The notes: generated by a model not told the origin, from the letters alone. Shown: positions 1 to 7,363, counted from the first letter of the stretch. The stretch is DNA of 19,998 nt from Myxococcales bacterium (GCA_004554395.1 SFMP01000208.1:1-19998), one strand, 5' to 3'. Numbers and translations: made by a program.

Positions 1-110
1 CCCGCTGGGCGGCTATATCTCAACGCCAAAACACCGAGCCGCCCGCTGGGCGGCTATATCTCAACGCCAAAACACCGAGCCGCCCGCTGGGCGGCTATAT
101 TTCAACGCCA
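1..110. repeat. 41-bp tandem repeat carrying a gene tail and a hairpin
   Basis: Two identical 41-bp units (1-41 and 42-82) are followed by a partial third (83-110) that runs into the 3' end of the minus-strand AAA+ gene. Read on the minus strand, each unit contains the last codons of that gene (Gly-Val-Glu-Ile-stop; GAG in the outer copies, GAA in the genic one) followed by a GC-rich hairpin and a short T-rich tail. The gene's end and terminator therefore appear to have been duplicated downstream of the stop codon. The window begins exactly at a unit boundary, so more copies may lie to the left. Confidence 0.9.
72..96 (-). terminator. Intrinsic terminator-like hairpin of the AAA+ gene, repeated
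   Basis: On the minus strand AGCCGCCC-AGC-GGGCGGCT forms a perfect 8-bp stem with a 3-nt loop (78-96), followed by CGGTGTTTT. The stem overlaps the stop codon at 95-97. The same hairpin recurs at 37-55 and in part at 1-14. The T tail is short, so termination is plausible but not certain. Confidence 0.55.
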
Positions 111-2542
111 TAATCGTCTAGCATGAGCAATATCTTATCGCTCAATTTGACGAGTTTGCCGAGTTTTTGCGTCTCGGCAATGGCGGCTTCGAGCAAGTAT
201 TGCATGCCGAGCGGGCGCGAATTGGCCGCCGCACGAATCGAGGCGTTGAGCGTTGCATTGCGTATGTGACCGCCCGATAGCTCGAAATTGTCGGCCAAAA
301 CTCTCCATTGGATATCGTCGTCGAGAGGCGTATTGGGCGCGATGAGCGTTTGCCAGAGCTTTTGGCGCTCTTTGTCATTGGGCTCTTTGAATTCGACGAT
401 ATAGCGCAAACGGCGTTTGAATGCCTCGTCGATACTCGTTTGCAAGTTCGTCGTGAGGATGCTGATGCCGTTGTATGATTCGAGCTTTTGGATGAGGAAG
501 TTGACTTCGAGGTTGGCATAGCGGTCGTTCGACGATTTGACATCGGTTCGCTTGGCGAAGAGCGAATCGGCTTCGTCGAACAACAAGATAGCTTGTGCTT
601 TCGACGCTTCGTCGAATATTTTTGCCAAATTTTTCTCGGTTTCGCCGATGTATTTATCGACGATGCGCGACAAATCGACGCGATAGAGGATTTTGCCGAG
701 TTCGTTTGCCATGGCCGTGGCCAGGAGCGTTTTCCCCGTCCCCGGAGGCCCAGAAAACAAGATCGAAAGCGAGTTCCCATAAGCGCTACACTTTCGATAC
801 CCCCAATCGTCGAGTACTTTTCGCTGATATCGCGCGAAATTGAGGATTTCCTTGACCGTTTTTTGCGTCGATTCGGGCAAGATGACGCGGTCGATGGGCA
901 CATCGCTCAAGACGACATCGGCGAGCGATGCCAAATCGTGGCTAAAGCACTGCCGAATTTCTTCGAGAATGTGATGCGATTCGAGTTTGGCATGGCGATC
1001 GGCTCGTTGGCGGTGTTCGTGGTCGTCGATAGCTCTCGTCACGGCGGTGAATATCTGCCCAATCGTGAGTTGGTAGTTGTTGGCAAACGACGACGTAATG
1101 CGATCGAGTTCTTTGTCGTCGAAGACGCCGGCGAGCGCTTCGCGCCAGACTTTTTCTTGCTGTTCGGGCGTCGGTAGCGGAATGTGGCATTCGATCGGAT
1201 TGCCAAAGAGCTTGGCGATTTTGGGCGTATTGTGCTGGGCTGTGATGACAATGCGCCCCGGATAATTGGCAATATGGCGCGATAGCGGAGGCGTATGGTT
1301 TTCGATGAGTTTTTCGCTCCTCGATCCTTCTTTGAGTGCATCGAATTGGAACACGACGACGGAATCGAGCAAAAGCGCTTCGCGCAACGCATCGCATACG
1401 TGGGCTTCGATATCGGATTCGGGCAAAGACTCGAGTTCGGCGATGAGATCGATGGCAATCGTCGATTGTTTGGCATAGCTCTTGGCAAATGCACTCGTCG
1501 TCGTCATTCGCCCGGAATGCGGGGCTCCGGTGACGATAATTCGTGCGCGTGGTTCTTTGATCGCCATCTTGAATTCGGTCAAAAAGCCATCGGGCAAGAT
1601 GAGGGCGATGGGGCGCGGTGGATGATCGATATACCGCATGTGTGGCGAGAGATTCGCTTGTAAATCGGCGCCACAAAGCGCGTCGAGAACGCGTTGAGCG
1701 ACGGTCAAATTTGAAAACGATCGCGGCAAATTCCCCGTAAAAGCGAGCGGGCGCTCGGGGATGATGAGCCGCATGCGGATGAGTTGCGAACGATCGCTGA
1801 GGCGGTTGAGGTAATCCATGGCGCCATCGCGCGTAAACGCGCAGAGTTCGCAGAAAAACAGCGCATCGAACTTTTGCCGCGTCATATCGCCTGCGGCCAG
1901 CTGTAGGCATCGCAAAATCGCATCGTCGAGCTCGCTGAGCGCGACGGCCATGAGAATGAGTAGTTCGTAGCTATCGAGATTGAACGCATTGCGAATGTGT
2001 TCGATGTTGAGCGAACAGTGGTTGCGATCGGCGGCATTGCGCACGACGCCCAATTCATCGGAATAGTATTTCATGAGTTCGGTCGCTTCGGTCAGCGTGG
2101 GAATGCCAAAGCGATCCATCCATTCGTGTTCTTTTCGGAAGTTTTGGGCACTGTATAAGATATTGTCGTCGTCGAGGGCACGCCGTATTTGTGCACAACT
2201 AATAGGCGCTTGCGAATGGATATTCGTCGCAATGCGGTCGGGATATCGGCGAATGTAGAAGACGCACATGGCGAGTATGAGTTGCCGCCATAAATTGAAA
2301 TAGGCGGCGTTGATGTTTTCTTTCGTGAGGACGAAAGGCGGTTCGTCGTCATCGTCTTCGATTTCGTCGTCGGGCATGGCATCGCTCGCCGTATTTGTGT
2401 CGCTCGTAGGTGTATGGGCGGCTTCGCCGGCAAATGATTGGGCAAACGTCTCGGCGACCGATGCGATATCGTCGTCGTTTGGGGGCATTTGGGGCGTCGT
2501 GATGCGATCGTTAGACTCTGTCGTGCTTTGATTTTCGGGCAT
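95..2542 (-). CDS. Tandem AAA+ ATPase, first module degenerate
   Basis: A protein of 815 aa. The start is set at MPENQ (2542) because AAGGTGAGG lies 5 nt upstream (2548-2556); the frame stays open to an ATG at 2698, but the extra 52 residues have no comparable ribosome site. The N-terminal region is acidic and mostly helical. A first P-loop-like motif, GAPHSGRM (residues 339-346), has Arg in place of the Walker A Lys and Met in place of Ser/Thr, so this module probably does not hydrolyse ATP. The second module is canonical: GPPGTGKT (598-605), ILLFDEAD (652-659), a TTN sensor and an FKRRLR arginine-finger segment. The second module resembles the ATPase often found with contractile injection systems (Afp15-like) as I remember that family, but no tail genes are visible here. 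The role is probably protein or complex remodelling; the substrate is unknown. It is transcribed divergently from the DUF2914-like gene. Confidence 0.85.
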   Translation of the reverse strand: MPENQSTTESNDRITTPQMPPNDDDIASVAETFAQSFAGEAAHTPTSDTNTASDAMPDDEIEDDDDEPPFVLTKENINAAYFNLWRQLILAMCVFYIRRYPDRIATNIHSQAPISCAQIRRALDDDNILYSAQNFRKEHEWMDRFGIPTLTEATELMKYYSDELGVVRNAADRNHCSLNIEHIRNAFNLDSYELLILMAVALSELDDAILRCLQLAAGDMTRQKFDALFFCELCAFTRDGAMDYLNRLSDRSQLIRMRLIIPERPLAFTGNLPRSFSNLTVAQRVLDALCGADLQANLSPHMRYIDHPPRPIALILPDGFLTEFKMAIKEPRARIIVTGAPHSGRMTTTSAFAKSYAKQSTIAIDLIAELESLPESDIEAHVCDALREALLLDSVVVFQFDALKEGSRSEKLIENHTPPLSRHIANYPGRIVITAQHNTPKIAKLFGNPIECHIPLPTPEQQEKVWREALAGVFDDKELDRITSSFANNYQLTIGQIFTAVTRAIDDHEHRQRADRHAKLESHHILEEIRQCFSHDLASLADVVLSDVPIDRVILPESTQKTVKEILNFARYQRKVLDDWGYRKCSAYGNSLSILFSGPPGTGKTLLATAMANELGKILYRVDLSRIVDKYIGETEKNLAKIFDEASKAQAILLFDEADSLFAKRTDVKSSNDRYANLEVNFLIQKLESYNGISILTTNLQTSIDEAFKRRLRYIVEFKEPNDKERQKLWQTLIAPNTPLDDDIQWRVLADNFELSGGHIRNATLNASIRAAANSRPLGMQYLLEAAIAETQKLGKLVKLSDKILLMLDDYGVEI

Positions 2543-2547
2543 TTTTT

Positions 2548-2556
2548 CCTCACCTT
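2548..2556 (-). promoter_or_regulatory. Ribosome binding site deciding the AAA+ start
   Basis: AAGGTGAGG on the minus strand, 5 nt before the ATG at 2542. The alternative ATGs at 2593 and 2698 lack a site of this quality. Confidence 0.7.
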
Positions 2557-2748
2557 CGCATGCTTTGCGATTCCGTGCCTCGGATGATTCCATTTTTCCC
2601 AAAAATAGGCTTTTTTTCGACGAATGACAACGAAAACGATAATGTGCCGTCGTGGGCAATGGGGGGATCTCATCGAGCGATGGCGTTTGTGAGCCCATTC
2701 GATGCGATAAGCCGGCAAACGCGATATGGCCCAGCCGCCCCCCAAGAG

Positions 2749-2820
2749 CACGGTGTATTGGGCGCTAGCCCAATAGCCGTGCGGCGGTGCGTATTGGGCG
2801 CAAGCCCAATAGCAGCCGCC
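2749..2820. repeat. Two two-tier palindromic hairpins, 36-bp spacing
   Basis: Inner stems TATTGGGC/GCCCAATA occur at 2756-2775 (loop GCTA) and 2792-2811 (loop GCAA). Each is enclosed by a separate outer stem after a small internal loop: CACGG/CCGTG (2749-2753 with 2777-2781) and GGCGG/CCGCC (about 2783-2787 with 2816-2820). The outer stems differ in sequence yet both pair. The rest of the 2543-3031 spacer holds no gene that I can support. The same architecture recurs after ileS at 15755-15929. Confidence 0.75.
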
Positions 2821-2962
2821 AAAAAAAGACGAAACGATTCGACAATGTGTCGAATAGTCGTTATTCTTGGGCGATTTCGTCGATGCACACAAGAGACATT
2901 GCCGATAGCTTGGCAAAAAGTTATTCGGTGCATTTTGTTTGCAACGGTAGAATATCTGCGAT

Positions 2963-3021
2963 TTTTATGCACAATATGAATTTTGTGCACATTTTCTTGC
3001 CACTATGTAAATTTTATGCAC
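2963..3021 (+). promoter_or_regulatory. Three direct TTTTRTGCAC boxes before the DUF2914-like gene
   Basis: TTTTATGCAC at 2963-2972, TTTTGTGCAC at 2981-2990 and TTTTATGCAC at 3012-3021, the last ending just before the ribosome site of the gene at 3032. The first two also form an inverted pair TGCACAA/TTGTGCA (2968-2974 and 2983-2989). This looks like a regulator-binding region in a divergent spacer. No factor can be named and no clear -35/-10 pair was found. Confidence 0.4.
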
Positions 3022-3031
3022 GAGGCGAGCG

Positions 3032-3772
3032 ATGAACGTAGCCAAGAAAGAGAGAGCGTGTCGGGCGTGTGTGCGTTGCGCAAAGGCGATGCGGCGGCGG
3101 CGTTGTGTCGTGGCGATGGCGTTGTTGGTGCTCGTGTCGTCGTGCCGTGACGAAGTGGCAGAAGTGGCGGTCACGCCCGTGGTGGTGCATTTTGCCGACC
3201 TCGACGAAGCGACGCAAGCGCGATTGCGAGCCGAGATCGAAGCCGACGTGCGAGCGAAAATCGAGGCCGAAGTGCGCGCCGAATGCGAGTCAAAGTGGCT
3301 GGCGGCGGGCGCACCCGACGATGACGAGAGCGCGGTTGGCGTGGCGATTGGGGGCGAGTCCGTTGGAACCGATGTGCCTGATGGCGGCGATGACGACATC
3401 GATTCGGGGATGGTCGAGGGCGAACGCGATGGCGAAGGCTTGCGGATTATGCGGTTGCTGTTGGCGGCCGATGTCGTGCGGCGGTTGCCGGTCGATGCGC
3501 GCAACACGTTTACGATAGAGGACGGCAGTATTTTTTGTTATGCCGAGATTTCGGCGCCAAAAGACGATTCGCGCACGATTACGCTGCGATTTACGCATGC
3601 GACGGGGCTGACGCAATCGTATGCGTTGCCCGTCAATCAGAGCCCGGCGTGGCGGACGTGGTCGAAACTCAACTTGACGCGTTCGATGACGGGGCATTGG
3701 CTGTGCGAAATCTTCAACGAAGACGGCGTGCGGCTGGCGCATCGGGCGTTCGACGTCGTCGGGAGTGACTAG
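3032..3772 (+). CDS. Putative lipoprotein with coiled coil and C-terminal DUF2914-like domain
   Basis: A protein of 246 aa starting at an ATG with GAGG 6 nt upstream. The N-terminus is very basic with clustered Cys (C10, C13, C16, C25), followed by a hydrophobic stretch ending in LVSSC, so C38 could be lipidated; if so the functional start might be M20. Residues about 55-90 are a charged Ala/Glu/Arg heptad region likely to be coiled coil, followed by an acidic Gly-rich linker. Residues about 160-242 match the DUF2914 pattern, with WRTWS at 207-211 and a GHW..EIFNEDG stretch before the end. The function of DUF2914 is unknown; it is usually at the C-terminus of envelope proteins in proteobacteria. 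Codon use differs from the neighbours: of about 18 Leu codons half are TTG and only three CTC, whereas nearby genes strongly prefer CTC. Confidence 0.75.
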   Translation: MNVAKKERACRACVRCAKAMRRRRCVVAMALLVLVSSCRDEVAEVAVTPVVVHFADLDEATQARLRAEIEADVRAKIEAEVRAECESKWLAAGAPDDDESAVGVAIGGESVGTDVPDGGDDDIDSGMVEGERDGEGLRIMRLLLAADVVRRLPVDARNTFTIEDGSIFCYAEISAPKDDSRTITLRFTHATGLTQSYALPVNQSPAWRTWSKLNLTRSMTGHWLCEIFNEDGVRLAHRAFDVVGSD

Positions 3773-3795
3773 TTTTGCGGCTTTGCCTCTGCGAG

Positions 3796-3945
3796 TTGGC
3801 AAAATTGCCTAAATTGCCCCAAAAAGTCGCCCAAAGTGGCTCAAAAAAAACTGAATTGGCTCAAAAAGTCGCCCGAAGTGGCTCAAAAAGACGCCCCCGA
3901 AAAGTCACCCGAATTGGCTTAAATAATCGCCCGAATTGGCTCAAG
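3796..3945 (+). repeat. Degenerate 20-22-bp repeats in the spacer before cdnL
   Basis: A unit resembling TGGCTCAAAAAGTCGCCCGA recurs with drift; TGGC starts at 3837, 3857, 3879, 3915 and 3937, with related AATTGCC/GTTGGC pieces upstream from 3796. An open frame starting at TTG 3775 and ending at 4023 spans this stretch, but its product is low-complexity Lys/Arg-rich sequence without a ribosome site, so I treat it as a repeat spacer. Confidence 0.5.
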
Positions 3946-4130
3946 GAAACGACCGATGAAGTTGCAAAACCGCCCCCGAAGCCGCGTTGGTGGCTGTGGC
4001 GCTTGGTGCGTGCCAAAATGTAGATCGCGCCCGAGGGGGGCGAGGAGCGCGCCATTTGTTGCCGTTTCGCGCTCATAAGGTTGGTGGGCGCTTATGCGTA
4101 CCGACCCAATTTTAGATGAGATGAAAAGGA

Positions 4131-4159
4131 TGGATTTTAGTTTTTCGTTCCCTTATAAT
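4131..4159 (+). promoter_or_regulatory. Probable promoter of the cdnL-like gene
   Basis: A perfect TATAAT lies at 4154-4159. The hexamer 17 nt upstream (4131-4136, TGGATT) is a poor -35 match. Transcription from about 4166 would leave a leader of roughly 175 nt before the ATG at 4343, containing a possible short stem around 4232-4252. From 3946 to 4130 I see nothing else. Confidence 0.4.
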
Positions 4160-4342
4160 GTTTGAGCCATTTTGGCATGTTCGTAGGTGGGTGTTAGGGC
4201 ATCCATCGCCGTACATGTCAGTTATGCTCCGGCGTCGTTTCGCAGACGCGTCGGAATCAATCGATCAGCGGCATCGTGATGAGTCTGTAGCATGGCGCCA
4301 CATGGCTCTGCGATCGCCCTGATTCAGAAAGGAGAAGATGTA

Positions 4343-4879
4343 ATGCTTGAGAAACCAAAAACGATCGAATCTGTCAAGACAAAAAATGGGCAGGCGCTAA
4401 AATGGAGCATCGGCGAACGCGTTGTCTATCCGAGCCAAGGCGTCGGAGAGATTGTCGCGATCGAATCCAATGATTTGTTTGGCCCCGGTGCTCAAGTCTA
4501 TGTGCTCGAATTGATACAGCAGCCGCGTCGTGTGACGATTGCCACCGAGAAAGCTGAAAAAGGCGCATTGCGGCAAGTCGTTTCGCCCGAAGAAGCGAAT
4601 ACGATTATTGCGTCCCTTAAAGAGGCTCCGCCCGCTTCGAAAGCCGTACCGTGGACGAAGCGACAGCGGATTTTGAACGATAAATTGGCGAGCAGTTGCT
4701 TGCAAGATGTCGCCGACGTCGTTCGCGAACTCTACCATCTCAAGAGCGTCAAAGACTTGAGCTTTAGCCAGCGTCGCCTCTTCGACACGGGCATCGGGCT
4801 ACTCGTTCAGGAACTGTCGATTTCGCTCAAACGACCGGCATCCGATATCGAAGCCGAAATTCGTGCCATGTTTGCTTGA
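4343..4879 (+). CDS. cdnL: CarD/CdnL-family RNA polymerase-binding regulator
   Basis: A protein of 178 aa. The start is MLEKPK at 4343, with AAAGGAG at 4328-4334; the frame opens at an earlier ATG (4292) that has no ribosome site. Residues about 20-85 form the RNA polymerase-interaction domain, with WSIGERVVYPSQGVGEIVAI matching the family signature. The C-terminal half is helical and includes a conserved-type Trp (W104 in PWTKRQRI) that in CarD family members helps stabilise the open promoter complex. The length is close to myxobacterial CdnL (about 164 aa) and there is no HMGA-like tail as in Myxococcus CarD, so CdnL is the better comparison. Family members bind the RNAP beta subunit and stimulate initiation, especially at rRNA promoters. 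Its place ahead of rpsD, hisS and ileS fits a growth-linked role. Confidence 0.88.
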   Translation: MLEKPKTIESVKTKNGQALKWSIGERVVYPSQGVGEIVAIESNDLFGPGAQVYVLELIQQPRRVTIATEKAEKGALRQVVSPEEANTIIASLKEAPPASKAVPWTKRQRILNDKLASSCLQDVADVVRELYHLKSVKDLSFSQRRLFDTGIGLLVQELSISLKRPASDIEAEIRAMFA

Positions 4880-4905
4880 TCGACACTTAAAATAACCATA
4901 TATCC

Positions 4906-4939
4906 TTGACAAATCGCCGCCAATGCTCTATTGGCGGCG
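4906..4939 (+). terminator. Perfect 10-bp hairpin after cdnL, beside a TTGACA hexamer
   Basis: CGCCGCCAAT (4915-4924) pairs with ATTGGCGGCG (4930-4939) around the loop GCTCT, 35 nt after the cdnL stop. It is followed by TCGCTTTG, a weak T tail. A consensus -35 (TTGACA, 4906-4911) immediately precedes it; the best -10 at 17-nt spacing is only TATTGG (4929-4934), inside the stem. It may be a terminator, or a promoter whose spacer is palindromic. Confidence 0.45.
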
Positions 4940-4988
4940 TCGCTTTGTGGCGCGGTAGGTTTTTTGCGCACAAAGTTTTTTCGCTGTG

Positions 4989-5124
4989 ATGCGTTTCCCC
5001 CACAGCTCTCGCTTGGGAATAAACGCATTAGGACATGCCGACGCGTGCCGTCTCGAGTCTTTGGCACAAGTCGATGTAGCGGTGAGCGCCGCAAAAGGGT
5101 TTGAACTCGCACATTTTTTTGTGC
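4989..5124 (+). promoter_or_regulatory. Structured 5' leader of rpsD
   Basis: ATGCGTTT (4989-4996) pairs with AAACGCAT (5021-5028), with an inner CCC/GGG pairing. A second hairpin GCACA-TTTTTT-TGTGC (5109-5124) sits just before the ribosome site of rpsD. Ribosomal protein S4 represses its own mRNA by binding a structured leader in Bacillus subtilis and in the E. coli alpha operon. That this leader acts likewise is inference from its position and structure. Confidence 0.4.
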
Positions 5125-5148
5125 AACTGTACGGAAAAGGAACAAACA

Positions 5149-5769
5149 ATGAGTCGTTACACAGGACCACGCGTCAAAATTCTTCGTCGCTTCGGCATGG
5201 TACTTCCCGGCCTCACGACGAAAACAATCCCCGAAAAAAAATCTTATGCTCCCGGTGAACATGGCCCCACGCACCGCCCTAAAGCTAGCGAATACCGCGA
5301 GCACCTCGACGAAAAACAGAAAGTTCGTTTGAACTATGGCTTGAGCGAACGCCAATTCGTCAACTACATGAAAGCCGCTATCGGTAGCAAAATCGATACG
5401 GGTTTGCGTTTGGTCCAACTCCTCGAAGGTCGCCTCGACAACGTCGTTTTCCGTGCCGGTTATGCCCGCACGATTCCCGCCGCCCGCCAGCTCGTCAACC
5501 ACGGCCATATCCTCGTCAACGGTCGCAAAGTCGACATTCCCAGCTTCCAAGTCCGCCCCGAAGATGTCATATCGTTGCGCGAACGTAGCAAGAAGATCGA
5601 TGCCATCGTCTCGTCGTTGGCCAATCCTTCGCTCCAAATCCCCAGCTACCTCGAAGTCGATGCCGAAAAACAAACGGCTAAGATGACCGGACTCCCCGCG
5701 CGCGAAGATATGCCCATCACCGACCTCAAAGACAACCTCATCATCGAGTTCTATAGCCGCAAAGTTTAA
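5149..5769 (+). CDS. rpsD: 30S ribosomal protein S4, zinc-free type
   Basis: A protein of 206 aa, the usual S4 length. The start is MSRYTGPRVK at 5149 with AAAAGGA a few bases upstream; the frame opens earlier (5101) but the true S4 N-terminus is clear. The N-terminal region reads RYTGPRVKILRRFG with GLTTKT downstream and contains no Cys; the whole protein lacks Cys, so it is the C-minus form without the zinc site. The S4 RNA-binding domain spans about residues 93-155 (RLDNVVFRAGYA, then ILVNGRKVDIPS). S4 is a primary 16S rRNA binder that nucleates assembly of the small-subunit body. It stands alone here and not between rpsK and rpoA, which makes leader-mediated autoregulation, or a second copy elsewhere, worth checking. 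It is followed by a strong terminator. Confidence 0.95.
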   Translation: MSRYTGPRVKILRRFGMVLPGLTTKTIPEKKSYAPGEHGPTHRPKASEYREHLDEKQKVRLNYGLSERQFVNYMKAAIGSKIDTGLRLVQLLEGRLDNVVFRAGYARTIPAARQLVNHGHILVNGRKVDIPSFQVRPEDVISLRERSKKIDAIVSSLANPSLQIPSYLEVDAEKQTAKMTGLPAREDMPITDLKDNLIIEFYSRKV

Positions 5770-5786
5770 TACTTTAGCTTTGTCGC

Positions 5787-5824
5787 AAAAAGCGCATGCC
5801 ATAGCGGTCATGCGCTTTTTTTTT
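5787..5824 (+). terminator. Strong intrinsic terminator after rpsD
   Basis: AAAAAGCGCATG (5787-5798) pairs perfectly with CATGCGCTTTTT (5809-5820) around a 10-nt loop, with nine T residues in a row (5816-5824). It begins 18 nt after the rpsD stop codon. The A run on the other side means it could also work on the minus strand. Confidence 0.9.
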
Positions 5825-5839
5825 GCCATTTTCTTCTAT

Positions 5840-5901
5840 CTAGATACCGATCTTTGCATCTTATTCATGCCTAGATGCCGATCTTTGCATCCTATTCACG
5901 G
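5840..5901 (+). repeat. 31-bp tandem duplication in the hisS leader
   Basis: Positions 5840-5870 and 5871-5901 are two copies of a 31-bp unit beginning CTAGATRCCGATCTTTGCAT, with about four differences. The second copy runs directly into the hisS ribosome site. An ATG in the first copy (5868) is in frame with hisS through HPIHGA, but it lacks a ribosome site. Confidence 0.8.
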
Positions 5902-5908
5902 AGCTTCC

Positions 5909-7237
5909 ATGCCATCGATCAAACCCGGCATTCCAAAAGGAACGCGCGATTTTTTACCTCAACAAATGAAACAACGACTGGGCGTGATGAAAGTCATCCG
6001 CGAAGTCTACGAAAAACACGGCTTCTTGCCGATCGAAACCCCGGCTATCGAAAACATCGAAACGCTCATGGGCAAATACGGTGAAGAAGGCGACCAACTC
6101 TTGTTCAAAATCCTCATGCGCGGCGCAAAAGCCGCCTCGGGGCAATGCGATTTGGGCTTGCGATACGACCTCACCGTACCGCTGTCGCGATTCGTCGCCA
6201 TGCACCAAAACGAAATCGGGCGCATCTTTAAACGATATCAAATGCAACCCGTCTATCGCGCCGACCGCCCAGGACACGGGCGTTTCCGCGAATTCTATCA
6301 GTGCGATATCGATATGATCGGCGCACCTGCTCCCATCCCCGAAATCGAACTCCTACACGCCGTCAGCGACGTCTTCAAAACGCTAAACTTCGACAAACTC
6401 GCCATTCACATCAACGATCGACGCATTTTGAGAGCCATGATCGCCGTCGCGGGGATCGACGAAGCCCTCGAAACGACGGCCATTACCGCCATCGATAAAC
6501 TCGACAAAATTGGAAACGATGGCGTTCTCAAAGAACTCGCTCAACGCGGCATCGCACCCGAAAGTGCACAAAAGCTCTTGAGCCTTCTCGAAGTCAAAGA
6601 AGATAATGCGGCAACACTCGCCAATATGGAATCGATATTTGCCAATCACGAAGATGCGATGAATGCCATTCGCGAACTTCGCATTATCGTCGAAGCATCT
6701 TCGGCGTTCGACGACGGCGTCAAAGTCCGCGTCAGCCCAGAACTCGCACGCGGTCTCAACTACTACACCGGCGCCATCTTCGAAATCCAAGCCGAAGGAC
6801 TCAATTCGAGCATCGCCGGCGGCGGTCGCTACGATCACCTCATCGGCATGTTTAGCGGTCGCGATATCCCCGCCGTCGGGATTAGCCTCGGATTCGAACG
6901 CATTTGCGTCATCATGCAAGAACGCGGCATGTTCCAAGATGTCGAAAGCTCCGTCGACGTCGTCGTCGCACCCGCTTGCGCCGCCGCGCTCAATGCCGCC
7001 TTCGAATTTTCTTCGATCGCACGAAACCTAGGGTTCTCCGCCGAAGTCTACCCCGGATTCGATAAACTCGCCAAACAGTTCAAATACGCCAACGAACGAA
7101 AAGCGACTTTCGTCGCCGTCTTCGGCGAAGACGAGCTCGCGCAAAATACCGTCACCGTCAAAAACATGACGACTGGCGAGCAAAAGACGATGAAAATCGA
7201 CGAAGTCGAGTCGTTCATGCTTCGCAAGATGTCATAA
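5909..7237 (+). CDS. hisS: Histidyl-tRNA synthetase
   Basis: A protein of 442 aa, starting at MPSIKPGIPKGTRDF with GGAG 6 nt upstream. A longer in-frame start (5780) would overlap the rpsD terminator and is rejected. It is a class II synthetase that charges tRNA-His with histidine. The class II core shows GIPKGTRDFLP at the N-terminus, motif 1 around residues 38-55, RYDLTVPLSRF (85-95), motif 2 RPGHGRFREFYQCD (120-133), the histidine-specific RGLNYYTG (281-288) and motif 3 AVGISLGFER (322-331). The remaining roughly 100 residues are the anticodon-binding domain. All signature residues look intact. It is separated from rpsD by a terminator, so it probably has its own promoter in 5825-5908, although I could not identify one with confidence. 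Confidence 0.97.
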   Translation: MPSIKPGIPKGTRDFLPQQMKQRLGVMKVIREVYEKHGFLPIETPAIENIETLMGKYGEEGDQLLFKILMRGAKAASGQCDLGLRYDLTVPLSRFVAMHQNEIGRIFKRYQMQPVYRADRPGHGRFREFYQCDIDMIGAPAPIPEIELLHAVSDVFKTLNFDKLAIHINDRRILRAMIAVAGIDEALETTAITAIDKLDKIGNDGVLKELAQRGIAPESAQKLLSLLEVKEDNAATLANMESIFANHEDAMNAIRELRIIVEASSAFDDGVKVRVSPELARGLNYYTGAIFEIQAEGLNSSIAGGGRYDHLIGMFSGRDIPAVGISLGFERICVIMQERGMFQDVESSVDVVVAPACAAALNAAFEFSSIARNLGFSAEVYPGFDKLAKQFKYANERKATFVAVFGEDELAQNTVTVKNMTTGEQKTMKIDEVESFMLRKMS

Positions 7238-7285
7238 AAATGAAAATACTGCTTTTTATCTCTAAAAATCGCGAGATTTCGTAGT

Positions 7286-7345
7286 AGAATGTAAAAAGGT
7301 TTTCGTCGATAATCTCTGAACCATTGGCGAAATAGTCGTGGTTCA
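7286..7345 (+). promoter_or_regulatory. Hairpin and weak -10 before the 420-aa gene
   Basis: TGAACCA (7317-7323) pairs with TGGTTCA (7339-7345) around a 15-nt loop, just upstream of AAAGGA. A TAGAAT at 7285-7290 could be a -10 without a convincing -35. Evidence is weak. Confidence 0.25.
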
Positions 7346-7363
7346 CGAAAGGACATATTTGGG

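Noticed and set aside
1..110. CRISPR array
   Set aside because: The 41-bp units are contiguous with no unique spacers.
488..1177. Long plus-strand frame antisense to the AAA+ gene
   Set aside because: It is the shadow of the minus-strand gene: no domain, no ribosome site, and the opposite strand carries clear Walker motifs.
942..1910. Arg-rich 322-aa minus-strand frame overlapping the AAA+ gene
   Set aside because: Another frame of the same strand; composition is typical of a shifted reading and there is no start signal.
3775..4023. 82-aa plus-strand frame after the DUF2914-like gene
   Set aside because: It starts at TTG without a ribosome site, and its sequence follows the degenerate 20-22-bp repeats, so it is more likely a repeat spacer.
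4940..5140. Possible tRNA in the rpsD leader
   Set aside because: Stems are present, but there is no cloverleaf, no T-loop consensus and no acceptor-stem pairing.
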